A stretch of 64,000 nucleotides of DNA from Akkermansiaceae bacterium (GTDB taxonomy: Bacteria > Verrucomicrobiota > Verrucomicrobiia > Verrucomicrobiales > Akkermansiaceae). The notes beneath the pieces are model-generated. The model was not told the origin of the DNA. It saw only the letters and a list, made by a program, of their open reading frames with translations, and made no database searches. Location of the stretch: NCBI GenBank assembly GCA_021733795.1, contig JAIPKB010000002.1:17693-81692 (forward strand). Direction: 5' to 3'. This document shows positions 21,956 to 31,216 of this stretch, piece after piece. Within the stretch, counting starts at the first letter, position 1; every line of letters begins with the position of its first letter. The position numbers were made by a program, and so were the translations under genes.

Positions 21956-22262
21956 ATGGCTTACATCTGCTGGAAGCTCTGGAATGCCCGATGGAACCGC
22001 ACGGGCGAGCACCGTCGGCCCAAAATCCTGTATCTCGCCGACCGGATCATCAGCGAGTGGGATGCGGCCGGCTGGCGACCGAGCAAGGATGAACTGGACC
22101 GCTACGGCCGCGCCATCCCTGACGATGAATACCAAACCAAGGATTTCGAGAAGGCGGTCGCGCTGGCGGGTGGTTGGCTCCATGAGCGAGTTCAAGCAGA
22201 TCATCGGGCGCGGGACCCGCGTGCGCGACGACTGCGGCAAGCTGTGGTTCTCCATCCTCTTC
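21956..22262 (+). pseudogene. Type I restriction enzyme R subunit (HsdR) remnants
   Basis: RPKILYLADRII, DELDRYGRAIPDDEYQTKDFEKAVAL, then in another frame MSEFKQIIGRGTRVRDDCGKLWFSI: helicase-half HsdR motifs scattered over two frames. Confidence 0.8.
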
Positions 22263-22614
22263 CATCCCCACCAACATCCTGTTCTTCGACCGCATCGGGC
22301 CGACCAGGGACGTGTGGTATTACGAGCAGCCCTTGCCCGCGGGCCGGAAAAACTACACCAAGACCCAGCCGATCCAGTTCGAGGAGTTCGCCGACTGCCT
22401 GAAATGGTGGGGCAAACGCAGGGATAACGAACAGGCCTGGAAGGTCACCGCCAAGGAGTTGTTGGCGAATGGCTACAACCTCGACCGCAAGAACCCCAGC
22501 ACCAAGGACGACATCACCCACCTGCCGCCGGAGCAACTCGCCGAATCCATCCTTGAAAAGGAACGCCGCATCATGGAGATTGTCGCCGGAATCCAGAAAC
22601 TGCTGAAACCATGA
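22262..22614 (+). pseudogene. Type I methyltransferase (HsdM) C-terminal fragment
   Basis: NILFFDRIGPTRDVWYYEQPLPAGRKNYTKTQPIQFEEFADCLKWWGKRRDNEQAWKVTAKELLANGYNLDRKNPS matches the HsdM C-terminus; the N-terminal methylase core is missing. Confidence 0.8.
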
Positions 22615-22817
22615 CCGAAATCATCTTCCATGTCGAAGAAGCCCCGGAAGGCGGCTTCACCGCCCGCGCCCTCGGCCACTCGATCTTCACCGAGGCGGAC
22701 ACCCTCGAAGCACTGCGCCCTGCCGTGCTCGACGCCGTCCGCTGCCACTTCGATCCCGGTGCCTGCCCCGCCATCCTCCGCCTTCACATCGTCCGCGACG
22801 AAATCCTGGCCGCCTGA
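22611..22817 (+). CDS. Small HicB-like antitoxin-type protein (68 aa)
   Basis: MTEIIFHVEEAPEGGFTARALGHSIFTEADTLEALRPAVLDAVRCHF...; ATGA overlap with the HsdM fragment stop. Confidence 0.65.
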   Translation: MTEIIFHVEEAPEGGFTARALGHSIFTEADTLEALRPAVLDAVRCHFDPGACPAILRLHIVRDEILAA

Positions 22818-22962
22818 TCCCGTGCGCATTCCCCGTGACATCACCGGCGACAATCTCGTTAGCCCCCTACCCTCGTTCGAGACCATAGTGGCCGTGGATT
22901 GGCGGTCGCCGGTCAACAGGGTCGCGATTTTTCATTCACACCAAATTTGATGTTGCCAGGCC

Positions 22963-23316
22963 GTGGATTTCACTGTGGAATTCTACGAAACGAAAGACGG
23001 AGGGTGCCCCATGCGCGATTTTCTCGATAAACTCAAAGCTTCCAATCCCGGCGATTTTGCTGCGGTGGTGGCCGGGCTCGCCAAATTGCGCGATCGGAAA
23101 TACCACCGCGAACCGTTGTCGAAGCCCTTGGGCGACGGATTGCTGGAACTGCGCCATGTGGGAAAGCTCAACACCCGGGTGTTGTGGTTCTTCATGAGGG
23201 ACCGCCGTATCGTCGCCGTCCATGGCATCCGCAACAAGGGCAGGTCCATTCCGTCCCGCGACCTCGCCACCGCCCGCTCCCGCATGCACGACTGGCTACA
23301 ACGAAAATGCCCATGA
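22963..23316 (+). CDS. RelE/HigB-type toxin (phage Gp49-like family)
   Basis: VEFYETKDGGCPMRDFLDKLK...LSKPLGDGLLELRHVGKLNTRVLWFFMRDRRIVAVHGIRNK. Confidence 0.85.
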   Translation: MDFTVEFYETKDGGCPMRDFLDKLKASNPGDFAAVVAGLAKLRDRKYHREPLSKPLGDGLLELRHVGKLNTRVLWFFMRDRRIVAVHGIRNKGRSIPSRDLATARSRMHDWLQRKCP

Positions 23317-23678
23317 AAACTACAAATTTCGATCGCTATCTTGAGCAACAACTCCGCGACCCGGCGTTTGCGGCGCGTTTCGAGGATGCCGGCGAGGCGT
23401 GGGATGTTGCGCTCCAGATCACCCGCTTGCGCGAACAGGCCGGACTCACCCAGAAGGAACTTGCAGGTTTGTTGGAAACCAGCCAGCAACAAATCAGCCG
23501 CCTCGAATCGCCTGCCTACGAAGGCCACTCGCTGAGCATGCTCCGCCGCGTCGCCAGCGCCCTCCACGCCCGCCTCCGCGTCGTCCTCGAACCGGCCGCC
23601 GCGCCACCACCGCCACCAGCCGTGCGCGACAAGCCCACACCCTACACGACCGGTGTAAAGCCAAAGAAACCCCGCTGA
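23313..23678 (+). CDS. XRE-family HTH antitoxin
   Basis: WDVALQITRLREQAGLTQKELAGLLETSQQQISRLESPAYEGHSLSMLRRVASAL; ATGA overlap with the toxin stop codon. Confidence 0.88.
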   Translation: MKTTNFDRYLEQQLRDPAFAARFEDAGEAWDVALQITRLREQAGLTQKELAGLLETSQQQISRLESPAYEGHSLSMLRRVASALHARLRVVLEPAAAPPPPPAVRDKPTPYTTGVKPKKPR

Positions 23679-23704
23679 CCGATCATGCCATCCAAAACAG
23701 TTAC

Positions 23705-24052
23705 ATGGCCTTAACCCAACAACAAACCGCCGACATTGAATCCGCAATGGCGGATTTTCTGGCAACCGGACGCACGCCCGTCGAACTCCGCGAGAAGATG
23801 GAGATCGGATTTCGGATCAAGGGGCAAAGTGTCGTGATCTTCGAAAGACGCCCGTTTTGGCCTTACTCGGATGAAATGATCGAGAGAGTGGTCGCGAAAG
23901 CGACCTACGTGCGGCGCACCCACTGCTGGAGAATCTACTGGCAGCGTGCCGATCTCAAATGGCACGCCTACTATCCGCAGGCGGAAGCCCTGTTATTCGA
24001 GGAATTCATCGCCTTGGTGGATGAGGACGAGAGCGCCTGCTTTTGGGGCTGA
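23705..24052 (+). CDS. DUF3024-family protein
   Basis: IESAMADFLATGRTPVELREKMEIGFRIKGQSVVIFERRPFW...RTHCWRIYWQRADLKWHAYYP; start moved to ATG 23705. Confidence 0.7.
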   Translation: MALTQQQTADIESAMADFLATGRTPVELREKMEIGFRIKGQSVVIFERRPFWPYSDEMIERVVAKATYVRRTHCWRIYWQRADLKWHAYYPQAEALLFEEFIALVDEDESACFWG

Positions 24053-24354
24053 CTCCAAGAGAATGGACCGCGCCAAGGGAGCGCCGCCCACGGTGTTCCG
24101 TGTGGCTCTCATGTTATGTTGCCGACTCGCCACTGCCGGGAACCAAACCCGATTTCGCCCAGGGACGCCACGGCGACATCGAGCGTCAGCCATGCCGATT
24201 CGAGGAACGCCAGGCGGGTATTCGGTCGCGGTGGCATGGTGCGATACCGCGCCAGTTCCTCCAGATTCCGCCGGCCGTGTCGCTCCTCCCGTCGCGGGTC
24301 AGGACAGGGCGACCGCCGTTCAAGCCGGTGCCCTAGAGGGTTTTCAGGCAGGCC

Positions 24355-26229
24355 TTAAGGCGCGGGTTTCACCGGTTGGCCGGTGCCTTCCTTCATCAGG
24401 GTCTGCAGCTCCGCGAGGTGGTCCTGATAGACTCCGCGCGGGGTGGTGTCGTGGCGTTTGCAGACGGCGGCGGCCATGCCGACCACCTCGCCCATCATGC
24501 CGCAGGTGCGCATGACCCGCACCGGGCCGAGCGCCTGGTGGGTGACGCTGATGTCGCGGCCGGCCATGAACAGGTTGTCGACGTTGCGGCTGTACAAACA
24601 GCGATACGGCAGCCAGTAGGGCCCGGCGTAATGGTATTCCTTGCTGGTGGTGGCGCTGGAAAGGAAGGCATCGTCACCGTTGGCGGCACGGAATTTGGCG
24701 TCCGGCAAGTGCAGGTCGATCGGCCAGGTGCAGGGGACACTGCCGTCCGGGTAGGGCACCGCCTTGCGGAAGTCCTCCTCGGTCGCGATCAGGTCACCGA
24801 GCAAGCGGCGCGATTCCCGCTTGCCGGCGATGAACGCGGCCCACCCCAACTGGTGGTTCGGATAGAGACCATCGACGTTCTTGAGCGCGTCCCACGCCCC
24901 GTACATCGCCCGCAGGTTCTGGTCGCGCATCAGCTCGGTTTCGTCGATCGGGTGCCGGTCGAAACCCGACTCCCAATACCAGACTCCGAGGCTTTGCAAC
25001 CCCTTGCCACCCTTGCGGCCGGGGAAGGGCTTGTCGGTAAGATCGACCGCCCACGGGCAGCGGGGGAACGGGGAGGGCCGGCCGGTGTCGGCGAGTGCGG
25101 AATTGATCGCGTCCTTGTCGTCGCAGCCGCAGTCGAGTTGGGGGTACCACAGGTTGGACGCGCCCATGTGGCCTTCCATGGTCATGTCGAAATCGGCCCC
25201 GGCCCGTGCGCCGACCTCGCCATCGCCGGTGGCGTCGACAAACCAGCGGGCCCGCAAATCGAGGCGGCGGCCGCTGCGGGTGTGCTGGGCCACCACACCA
25301 GTGATCCGGTGCTTGGTGGCGGTCACCTGGTTGACCCGGTATTCGGTGAGCAGGGCGAGGTTTGCCTGGCTGCGAACCAGCGCGAGCCGCCGCTCATCCT
25401 CGTATTTATCGGCACTGTTGGAATCGCCGTAATGGGCGCGTTTGGCGGGTTCCAGTTCCTTGACGACCGCGCCGATTTGCGGGTAGGGGGGGAAGCAGGT
25501 GTTGCCGTTGAGCCAGACCCGGACTTCCGGGGAGTTGTTCCCGCCGAGCACCGGCCGGTCCTGGACCAGCACCACATCGAGGCCGAGGCGGGCGGCCGAC
25601 AGTGCGGCGCAGGTGCCGGCAATCCCGCCGCCAACGACGACCAGGTCATGGCTGCCGCCGTCTTCGGGAGCGTCCGGCAAGCCGAGCAGTTTCAGCCGCC
25701 ATGGGGCCATTTCCGTCACGGCATTGGGTGGCCGGTAAGCCGGGTCGCTGCTGAACAAGATCGCGTCGCAGCGCCCCTCGAAACCGGTCAGGTCGTGCAA
25801 CGCGAGTTTTGTTTCGCCGGCGAGGTCCACCGTGCCGCCGTCCTGCCAGTGCCAGTCGGCGCCTTCGGTGCCGAAGGCGGTGTCCAACGGTTTGCCGTCA
25901 ATCATCAGTTGGAAGCGCCCCGGGCTGCCGGGAGTCTTCCATGGGGCCACCCAATCCTTGGTCCGGACCCATGCCCGGTAGCTGCCCGGCGCGGTGACCC
26001 GCACCGTGGTGGTTGCGTCGGCCACCGGCCGCCCCAAGCCGTGGGCGAGCAGATAGGGCGAGCCCATCTGGTCCATGAATTGTTGGTCGAGCACCCAGCC
26101 GCCGTGGGATGCGAACCCCTCGCATTCCACAAGGACGAGATGCGGGTCCGCGGCGGACAAACGGGAGGCACCCAGCAAAAGCAGGGTGGGCAGGGCGAGG
26201 ATAAGGATCATTCTCATGGCGGCTGGCAA
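24355..26229 (-). CDS. Secreted FAD-dependent oxidoreductase
   Basis: Signal peptide; HDLVVVGGGIAGTCAALSAARLGLDVVLVQDRPVLGGNNSPE and WFVDATGDGEVGARAGAD. Confidence 0.9.
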   Translation of the reverse strand: MPAAMRMILILALPTLLLLGASRLSAADPHLVLVECEGFASHGGWVLDQQFMDQMGSPYLLAHGLGRPVADATTTVRVTAPGSYRAWVRTKDWVAPWKTPGSPGRFQLMIDGKPLDTAFGTEGADWHWQDGGTVDLAGETKLALHDLTGFEGRCDAILFSSDPAYRPPNAVTEMAPWRLKLLGLPDAPEDGGSHDLVVVGGGIAGTCAALSAARLGLDVVLVQDRPVLGGNNSPEVRVWLNGNTCFPPYPQIGAVVKELEPAKRAHYGDSNSADKYEDERRLALVRSQANLALLTEYRVNQVTATKHRITGVVAQHTRSGRRLDLRARWFVDATGDGEVGARAGADFDMTMEGHMGASNLWYPQLDCGCDDKDAINSALADTGRPSPFPRCPWAVDLTDKPFPGRKGGKGLQSLGVWYWESGFDRHPIDETELMRDQNLRAMYGAWDALKNVDGLYPNHQLGWAAFIAGKRESRRLLGDLIATEEDFRKAVPYPDGSVPCTWPIDLHLPDAKFRAANGDDAFLSSATTSKEYHYAGPYWLPYRCLYSRNVDNLFMAGRDISVTHQALGPVRVMRTCGMMGEVVGMAAAVCKRHDTTPRGVYQDHLAELQTLMKEGTGQPVKPAP

Positions 26230-26494
26230 TGGGGGTGGCTATCGGCGGATACGCGCCCGGGGGCCCCGAACTTTCATCGGCCACCTGCCCCGGCAGATCC
26301 CCTGGGCTCTGCTGGGCGGGGGCAGGATTGGGTATCAATCATAGGGGCCTCCCCTTATCGCCAGCCGCGCCGCGATCCAATCGTTCGGCAATGAGTGGAT
26401 CCGCCAGCCGTGGCTGCCGTACACTTGCTCCAGTCAGTTGAGAAACGACAGGTGGTTCTCCTGGCCGGAGAATAGCTGTTTCCCGCCGTCCGAC

Positions 26495-26660
26495 TCAGGG
26501 AACGGCGACCGTGAGGCGGACGAACCCGGCGGCGAGATTGGCGACAGAGTTCGACATCCGAAACGTCCGGTAGTCGAAGCCTGCGCTCAGGGCGGGAAGG
26601 TCGGCGGGCGGCGTGGTTTCGACGAAGCTCTGCTTCCCTCCAGTCTTCTCGTTGTCACCT
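26495..26660 (-). pseudogene. C-terminal fragment of another secreted protein, out of frame after the sialidase end
   Basis: Minus-strand frame QVFEGDNEKTGGKQSFVETTPPADLPALSAGFDYRTFRMSNSVANLAAGFVRLTVAVP*. Confidence 0.4.
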
Positions 26661-27887
26661 TCGAAAACCTGCATCGGTGGGTGCTCTGCCGCCGGCCACC
26701 GTCATCGCATCCCCGCTGAGACCGATCATCGGTGCCGTCATCGCCTTCACGTCAAGTTCTTCAAGGGTGAACCGGGTGCTCTTGATAAACGGCTCTTCAC
26801 CCTTCTCCCAATGGCCGTAGGTCGTCACGACGAAGTTGCCGTCCGGCAGCCGTTCAACACCTGGATAGGTGGTGTCATAGCCCATCTTGTTGTCGAGCAA
26901 CCGCAGCACCATCTCGCCCGCCCGGCCCGCCACGAGGTCTTCCCAGCGACCCACCCATGCCGCGCAATCGCCGGCGGTCGGCAAGGGGCCTTTTGCCTCG
27001 CCGCTCGAAAATAACTCGCGTTTCCCCGGAGTGATCCCGCGGAAGACGATCACCAAACGCCCGTCGGCCGCATACTTCGCGGTATGACGGTCGCCCGTCA
27101 GAGTGATCGGCAAGGCTCGCGGTTTCGTCCAGGTCGCGCCTTCATCCTTGGAAAAAACCACATGCGAGTTTTTCACCCGCCGGTTCTCCCGCAACAGCAG
27201 CGCGATCGTCTTGCCATCCGGCGAACGGATCGCTCCGGGTTCGCAGAGATGGATTTCCGACGCCTTCCAAATGGTTCTCGGGTCCGACCAACTCAAGCCG
27301 CCATCTTTCGTGGTCGTCATGTAAAGGCACATCACTCCCGGCTCCGCAGGTCCGCCTGCCTTGGCGAATCGTCCATCGTCATGGAAAAAGCAGGCATAGT
27401 GCCCCTTGCCGGTTTTCAGCTCGATGTGGGCCCCCATGACCACGATCCCACCCCATTCTCCCGCCGCTTTCAGTTCGCTCCAACTCCCGCCCTCATCCTC
27501 GCTCACCGAGAACCGCGCGGGTCGCAAGCCCGACCACAGAATGATCCGCCTGGTCCCGTCGGGGCCGGTCATCCGGTGCAAAGTGGGCACCTCCTCGGAA
27601 GTCATCCAGCTCGCCGGCGTCGGCAGCCGCTCGCTCCAAGTCTTGCCGCCGTCGCTGCTGCGCTTGTAAATGATCGCTCCCCGGCCATGCCCCTTCGGAT
27701 AGACGGCGAGAATCGTCCTGCCGTCGTCGAGCAAACAGCTGGTAACATGCCCGAGATACTGCCCGTCCTCACGGTCCACGACCACTTGATGATCGACCTC
27801 CGCGGCCAGATCGACAAATGGAATCCCGGCGGCCATTGCGGGGCCGAGCAGGAGGAACGAGAGAACAAGCGGGAAGCCGGACTTCAT
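26655..27887 (-). CDS. BNR-repeat sialidase/neuraminidase-family exported protein
   Basis: Signal peptide MKSGFPLVLSFLLLGPAMA; YKRSSDGGKTWSERL, SVSEDEGGSWSELK, TKDGGLSWSDPR, SKDEGATWTKPR Asp-box repeats. Confidence 0.88.
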   Translation of the reverse strand: MKSGFPLVLSFLLLGPAMAAGIPFVDLAAEVDHQVVVDREDGQYLGHVTSCLLDDGRTILAVYPKGHGRGAIIYKRSSDGGKTWSERLPTPASWMTSEEVPTLHRMTGPDGTRRIILWSGLRPARFSVSEDEGGSWSELKAAGEWGGIVVMGAHIELKTGKGHYACFFHDDGRFAKAGGPAEPGVMCLYMTTTKDGGLSWSDPRTIWKASEIHLCEPGAIRSPDGKTIALLLRENRRVKNSHVVFSKDEGATWTKPRALPITLTGDRHTAKYAADGRLVIVFRGITPGKRELFSSGEAKGPLPTAGDCAAWVGRWEDLVAGRAGEMVLRLLDNKMGYDTTYPGVERLPDGNFVVTTYGHWEKGEEPFIKSTRFTLEELDVKAMTAPMIGLSGDAMTVAGGRAPTDAGFRR

Positions 27888-28004
27888 GGAGAGCGGTACG
27901 TGGCAGGCGATCTCGCTGTGGCGGGTCACGGTTGAGTTGCAGGCGGTCTTGTCCCGCGATTTCACACAGTCAAGGAAATCTCGGACTGCTGCGGTTGGTA
28001 TTCA

Positions 28005-29222
28005 TCATCGATCTATTCGTTTGTTTTCAAACCAGAGCGGCCCGCCGAACTTGCCTGTCACGACGATGTCCGGATCGCCATCGCCGTCCATATCGACGAC
28101 CGGGATACTCAATCCCGCGCCGATGCCCTCGTCGTAGGTGATCGCGTGCTTGATCCATTCGGGGTTCGGGCCGGGTTTGAGTTCGTACCAATACACTCCC
28201 AGCGGGCCGAGGGCGTCCGGGTCGCCGCCGTTGTGGGCCATGAAACGCTTGCCAGTGACGAAATCCAGATCGCCATCGCCATCGATATCGGCCAAGGTAA
28301 TGCTGTGAGCCTGGCTCCATGACTTGTCAATTTCGTGCGGCTTCCACTGTCGTTGCCCACCCTCAAGCACCTGTTCAAGCCAGAAGATGCCGTGACCGTG
28401 TGCGTTACTTGAGATCACGTCCGGCAGCCCGTCTTTGTTGACATCGGACACGACGATCTGCGGCGTGTGGCCTTCGATTGGAAGCGGATGTTGGGTCCAC
28501 GTTCCTTTCCGCGGATCGGCGGGTCCCTCGTACCATGCGCCGGGCCGGAGGATGTCCGGTCGACCGTCGCCGTTGACGTCGCCCACGCCACCTCCAAAAT
28601 CGTGCGGGCTTTCGGAAACCACGTGGCGAACGACCTGCGTTTTTCCATCCGCGCCTTTGACCGGCTCATACCACACTGTGGGACCGACGTGCGGCAGGAC
28701 TTCGGCGGCCTTGCCGTCGCCGTCGATGTCCCTCAGGTCGCCGCACTCGAAGTTGCCGCTGGCGGTGTCGACGTCGGTGTCGGTCCAAATCGCTCCGAAC
28801 TCGCCCGGGTTGCGGCACCACCAGGCCTTTTTGGCAAACCAGTCACAGGCGACGACGTCCAGTCGTCCGTCGCCGTCGCAATCAAGGGGCAGGTTCATGA
28901 AATCATTCCGGTAACCCTTGCCCTTGTCGTCCACCATGCCGTCGATCTTGCGGATCTCGACGGCTTTCCAATCCGGAGCGAGGTAGAGATAAGCCCCCGC
29001 CACGATGTCGGGTTTGCCGTCGTTGTTGAAGTCGCCCACGCCGCAGGCCTCGCTGCGGTAATCGCCCACGCGATGGGTGACGAACTTGACGGGCGACGGA
29101 AGCGCCCCCGCAGGCTCGGCCGCAGCCGTTTGCATGACGGGCAGGGCGAGCATCGCCGACGAGGCGGTGATCGATAGCAGGGTTGCGAGTTTGTTGTGGT
29201 GGGGCGTCTTCGATTCGTTCAT
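28005..29222 (-). CDS. VCBS/FG-GAP repeat secreted protein
   Basis: GVGDFNNDGKPDIVAGAYL, DCDGDGRLDVVACDWF, DVNGDGRPDILRPGAWYEGP repeats. Confidence 0.9.
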   Translation of the reverse strand: MNESKTPHHNKLATLLSITASSAMLALPVMQTAAAEPAGALPSPVKFVTHRVGDYRSEACGVGDFNNDGKPDIVAGAYLYLAPDWKAVEIRKIDGMVDDKGKGYRNDFMNLPLDCDGDGRLDVVACDWFAKKAWWCRNPGEFGAIWTDTDVDTASGNFECGDLRDIDGDGKAAEVLPHVGPTVWYEPVKGADGKTQVVRHVVSESPHDFGGGVGDVNGDGRPDILRPGAWYEGPADPRKGTWTQHPLPIEGHTPQIVVSDVNKDGLPDVISSNAHGHGIFWLEQVLEGGQRQWKPHEIDKSWSQAHSITLADIDGDGDLDFVTGKRFMAHNGGDPDALGPLGVYWYELKPGPNPEWIKHAITYDEGIGAGLSIPVVDMDGDGDPDIVVTGKFGGPLWFENKRIDR

Positions 29223-29322
29223 TTCATGATCCTTTCAATTGCTTAGGGGTGTCTGCAATAGGTACCATGTGTGCCGGGCGGATATTTCAACGGTTGCTTG
29301 TTTCATTGATTTCGGCTCACCT

Positions 29323-29365
29323 CCAAAATCAGAAATCAACAGTCATCAATCGGCAATCAATCCGG
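29323..29365. repeat. Degenerate heptanucleotide array (NNNAATC units)
   Basis: caaaatc-agaaatc-aacagtc-atcaatc-ggcaatc-aatcc. Confidence 0.6.
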
Positions 29366-29479
29366 TTCTGGAAAACTTGACTCGCTCGAAGCGACTTTTG
29401 GCTTTCAAGAACTCCGCCGTGACGCGCTCATACGTCCCGCTCACTTGACAAGCCCTTCTCCCGGCATGAGGGGTGCGAC

Positions 29480-31138
29480 ATGAGTTTGCTTTGGAAGTTA
29501 TCGCCCGTCCTGCTTTTTGCGATCTTCGTGGCCGTTTTCCATCCGGCATCGGCTGCCGGAAACACGGCACCGGTGGAGCGCGCGGCCACTGCGGCAAAAC
29601 CGGACCCGCCTGAACCGGACGCGCCTGAAGGCGTCACGAGGGAACAAGCCAGAAAGGCCGTCACCCGGCTGACTGAAACGTCCAACAGCCTGGGAGCAGC
29701 CATCGATGCCGCGGCCGCGCGGTCGGGGCAGGAATGGTTGCAGAGACCCGTGCTTTTCGGAATCAGCGCCGCACGGTTCCTGGCAAGTTCGCTCCTGCTG
29801 TTAGTGGTCGCCGTTTTCACCGTCGCCGTCGTCCGGCGGATTCGGGTTTTCGCCGGGCGCATCAAGGACGAACAGGAACAAACCTGGCCAAGAATGCTGC
29901 TCTCCGCGGTGAGAAAGCCGCTGGCCCTGACACTCTGGATCTACGGCTTGTTCTTTTCGTCCGGAATCCTGCTGGACGCGGTGAGGACAAGCGGCGGACA
30001 TCCCGACTTCTCCAGATTCTGCGGTGGACTCACCTATGCCGGACTCACCATCGCCAGCTTCTGGCTGATCTTCCGCGTCATCCGCGGCACGGAAAGGAAA
30101 CTGCGTGCCCGGGCGGAGCTCACGGACGGCGTGCTCGACAAGGTCCTCGTGCCCGTCATGGGCACGGCGCTGCGCCTCCTGGTTCCAATTCTGACACTGT
30201 TCATTCTGCTAGGTGCCATCGACCTGCCTGATCCCTACGAGTGGCTGAGCGGCAAGTTTCTCGCCATCATCCTGATTGGGAGCATCGCCTACCTCGTCAT
30301 CCGCACGGCCTCGGTGGTGGAAAACGCCCTGTTGAAAGCAAACCGCCTGGATGTGGCGGACAATCTCCGCGCCCGCGAGATCTACACCCAGGTCTCTGTG
30401 ATCCGGAAAATCATCGTCACCGGCACCATCTTCCTGGGTGCCGCATGCATGCTCATGCTTTTCCAACCGGTGCGGCAGCTCGGCGCCAGCATTCTCGCTT
30501 CCGCGGGCATCGCAGGGGTCGTCCTCGGATTCGCCGCTCAGAAAACCCTATCCAATTTATTCGCTGGCATCCAGATCGCCATTTCCCAACCGATCCGCAT
30601 CGACGACGTCGTCATCGTCGAAGGCGAGTGGGGGCGCATCGAAAACATCACGCTGACATTCGTCACCGTCTGCATCTGGGATCTGCGGCGGCTGGTCCTC
30701 CCGATCAACTATTTCATCGAAAAGCCGTTTCAAAACTGGACTCGCACCTCGGCGGACCTTCTCAATAGCATCTTCATCTACGCGGACTACACGCTCCCCG
30801 TCGAGCCGCTCCGCAAGGAACTCAAACGCCTGCTGGATGATAACCCGCTCTGGGACAAGAAGGCATGGGTTCTCCAAGTGACCGACTCCACCCCGCAAGC
30901 CATGGAAATCCGCTGTCTCATGAGTTCCAGCGACGCACCAAAAGGATGGGACCTGAAATGTGAGATCCGCGAAGGACTCGTCCACTTCATCCAGAAGAAC
31001 TTCCCCGAGTGCCTCCCAAGAGTCCGCGCGGATCTCCATCGCGACGGACACACCCCACCTTCCACGATCATGCCCGCGGTGAAAACCGAGGCCCCCTCAG
31101 CCTTGTCCGCGCCCGGGCTGGACGCAGGAAACTCCTGA
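29480..31138 (+). CDS. MscS-family mechanosensitive ion channel
   Basis: Multiple TM segments then ASILASAGIAGVVLGFAAQKTLSNLFAGIQIAISQPIRIDDVVIVEGEWGRIENITLTFVTVCIWDLRRLVLPINYF. Confidence 0.93.
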   Translation: MSLLWKLSPVLLFAIFVAVFHPASAAGNTAPVERAATAAKPDPPEPDAPEGVTREQARKAVTRLTETSNSLGAAIDAAAARSGQEWLQRPVLFGISAARFLASSLLLLVVAVFTVAVVRRIRVFAGRIKDEQEQTWPRMLLSAVRKPLALTLWIYGLFFSSGILLDAVRTSGGHPDFSRFCGGLTYAGLTIASFWLIFRVIRGTERKLRARAELTDGVLDKVLVPVMGTALRLLVPILTLFILLGAIDLPDPYEWLSGKFLAIILIGSIAYLVIRTASVVENALLKANRLDVADNLRAREIYTQVSVIRKIIVTGTIFLGAACMLMLFQPVRQLGASILASAGIAGVVLGFAAQKTLSNLFAGIQIAISQPIRIDDVVIVEGEWGRIENITLTFVTVCIWDLRRLVLPINYFIEKPFQNWTRTSADLLNSIFIYADYTLPVEPLRKELKRLLDDNPLWDKKAWVLQVTDSTPQAMEIRCLMSSSDAPKGWDLKCEIREGLVHFIQKNFPECLPRVRADLHRDGHTPPSTIMPAVKTEAPSALSAPGLDAGNS

Positions 31139-31216
31139 TCCCGACAACGAATCAAGGTCGACGATTCCAGTTTTCGGACGCCACGGGGGGGTGGTAGCTT
31201 GCAACCTGGCTTCGGG

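Noticed and set aside
24053-24354. Possible gene relic (minus frame MPPRPNTRLAFLESAWLTLDVAVASLGEIGFGSRQWRVGN)
   Set aside because: Short, plausible-looking but no recognisable family; cannot be supported from sequence alone.
24376-26394. 672-aa plus-strand ORF
   Set aside because: Antisense of the clear FAD oxidoreductase gene.
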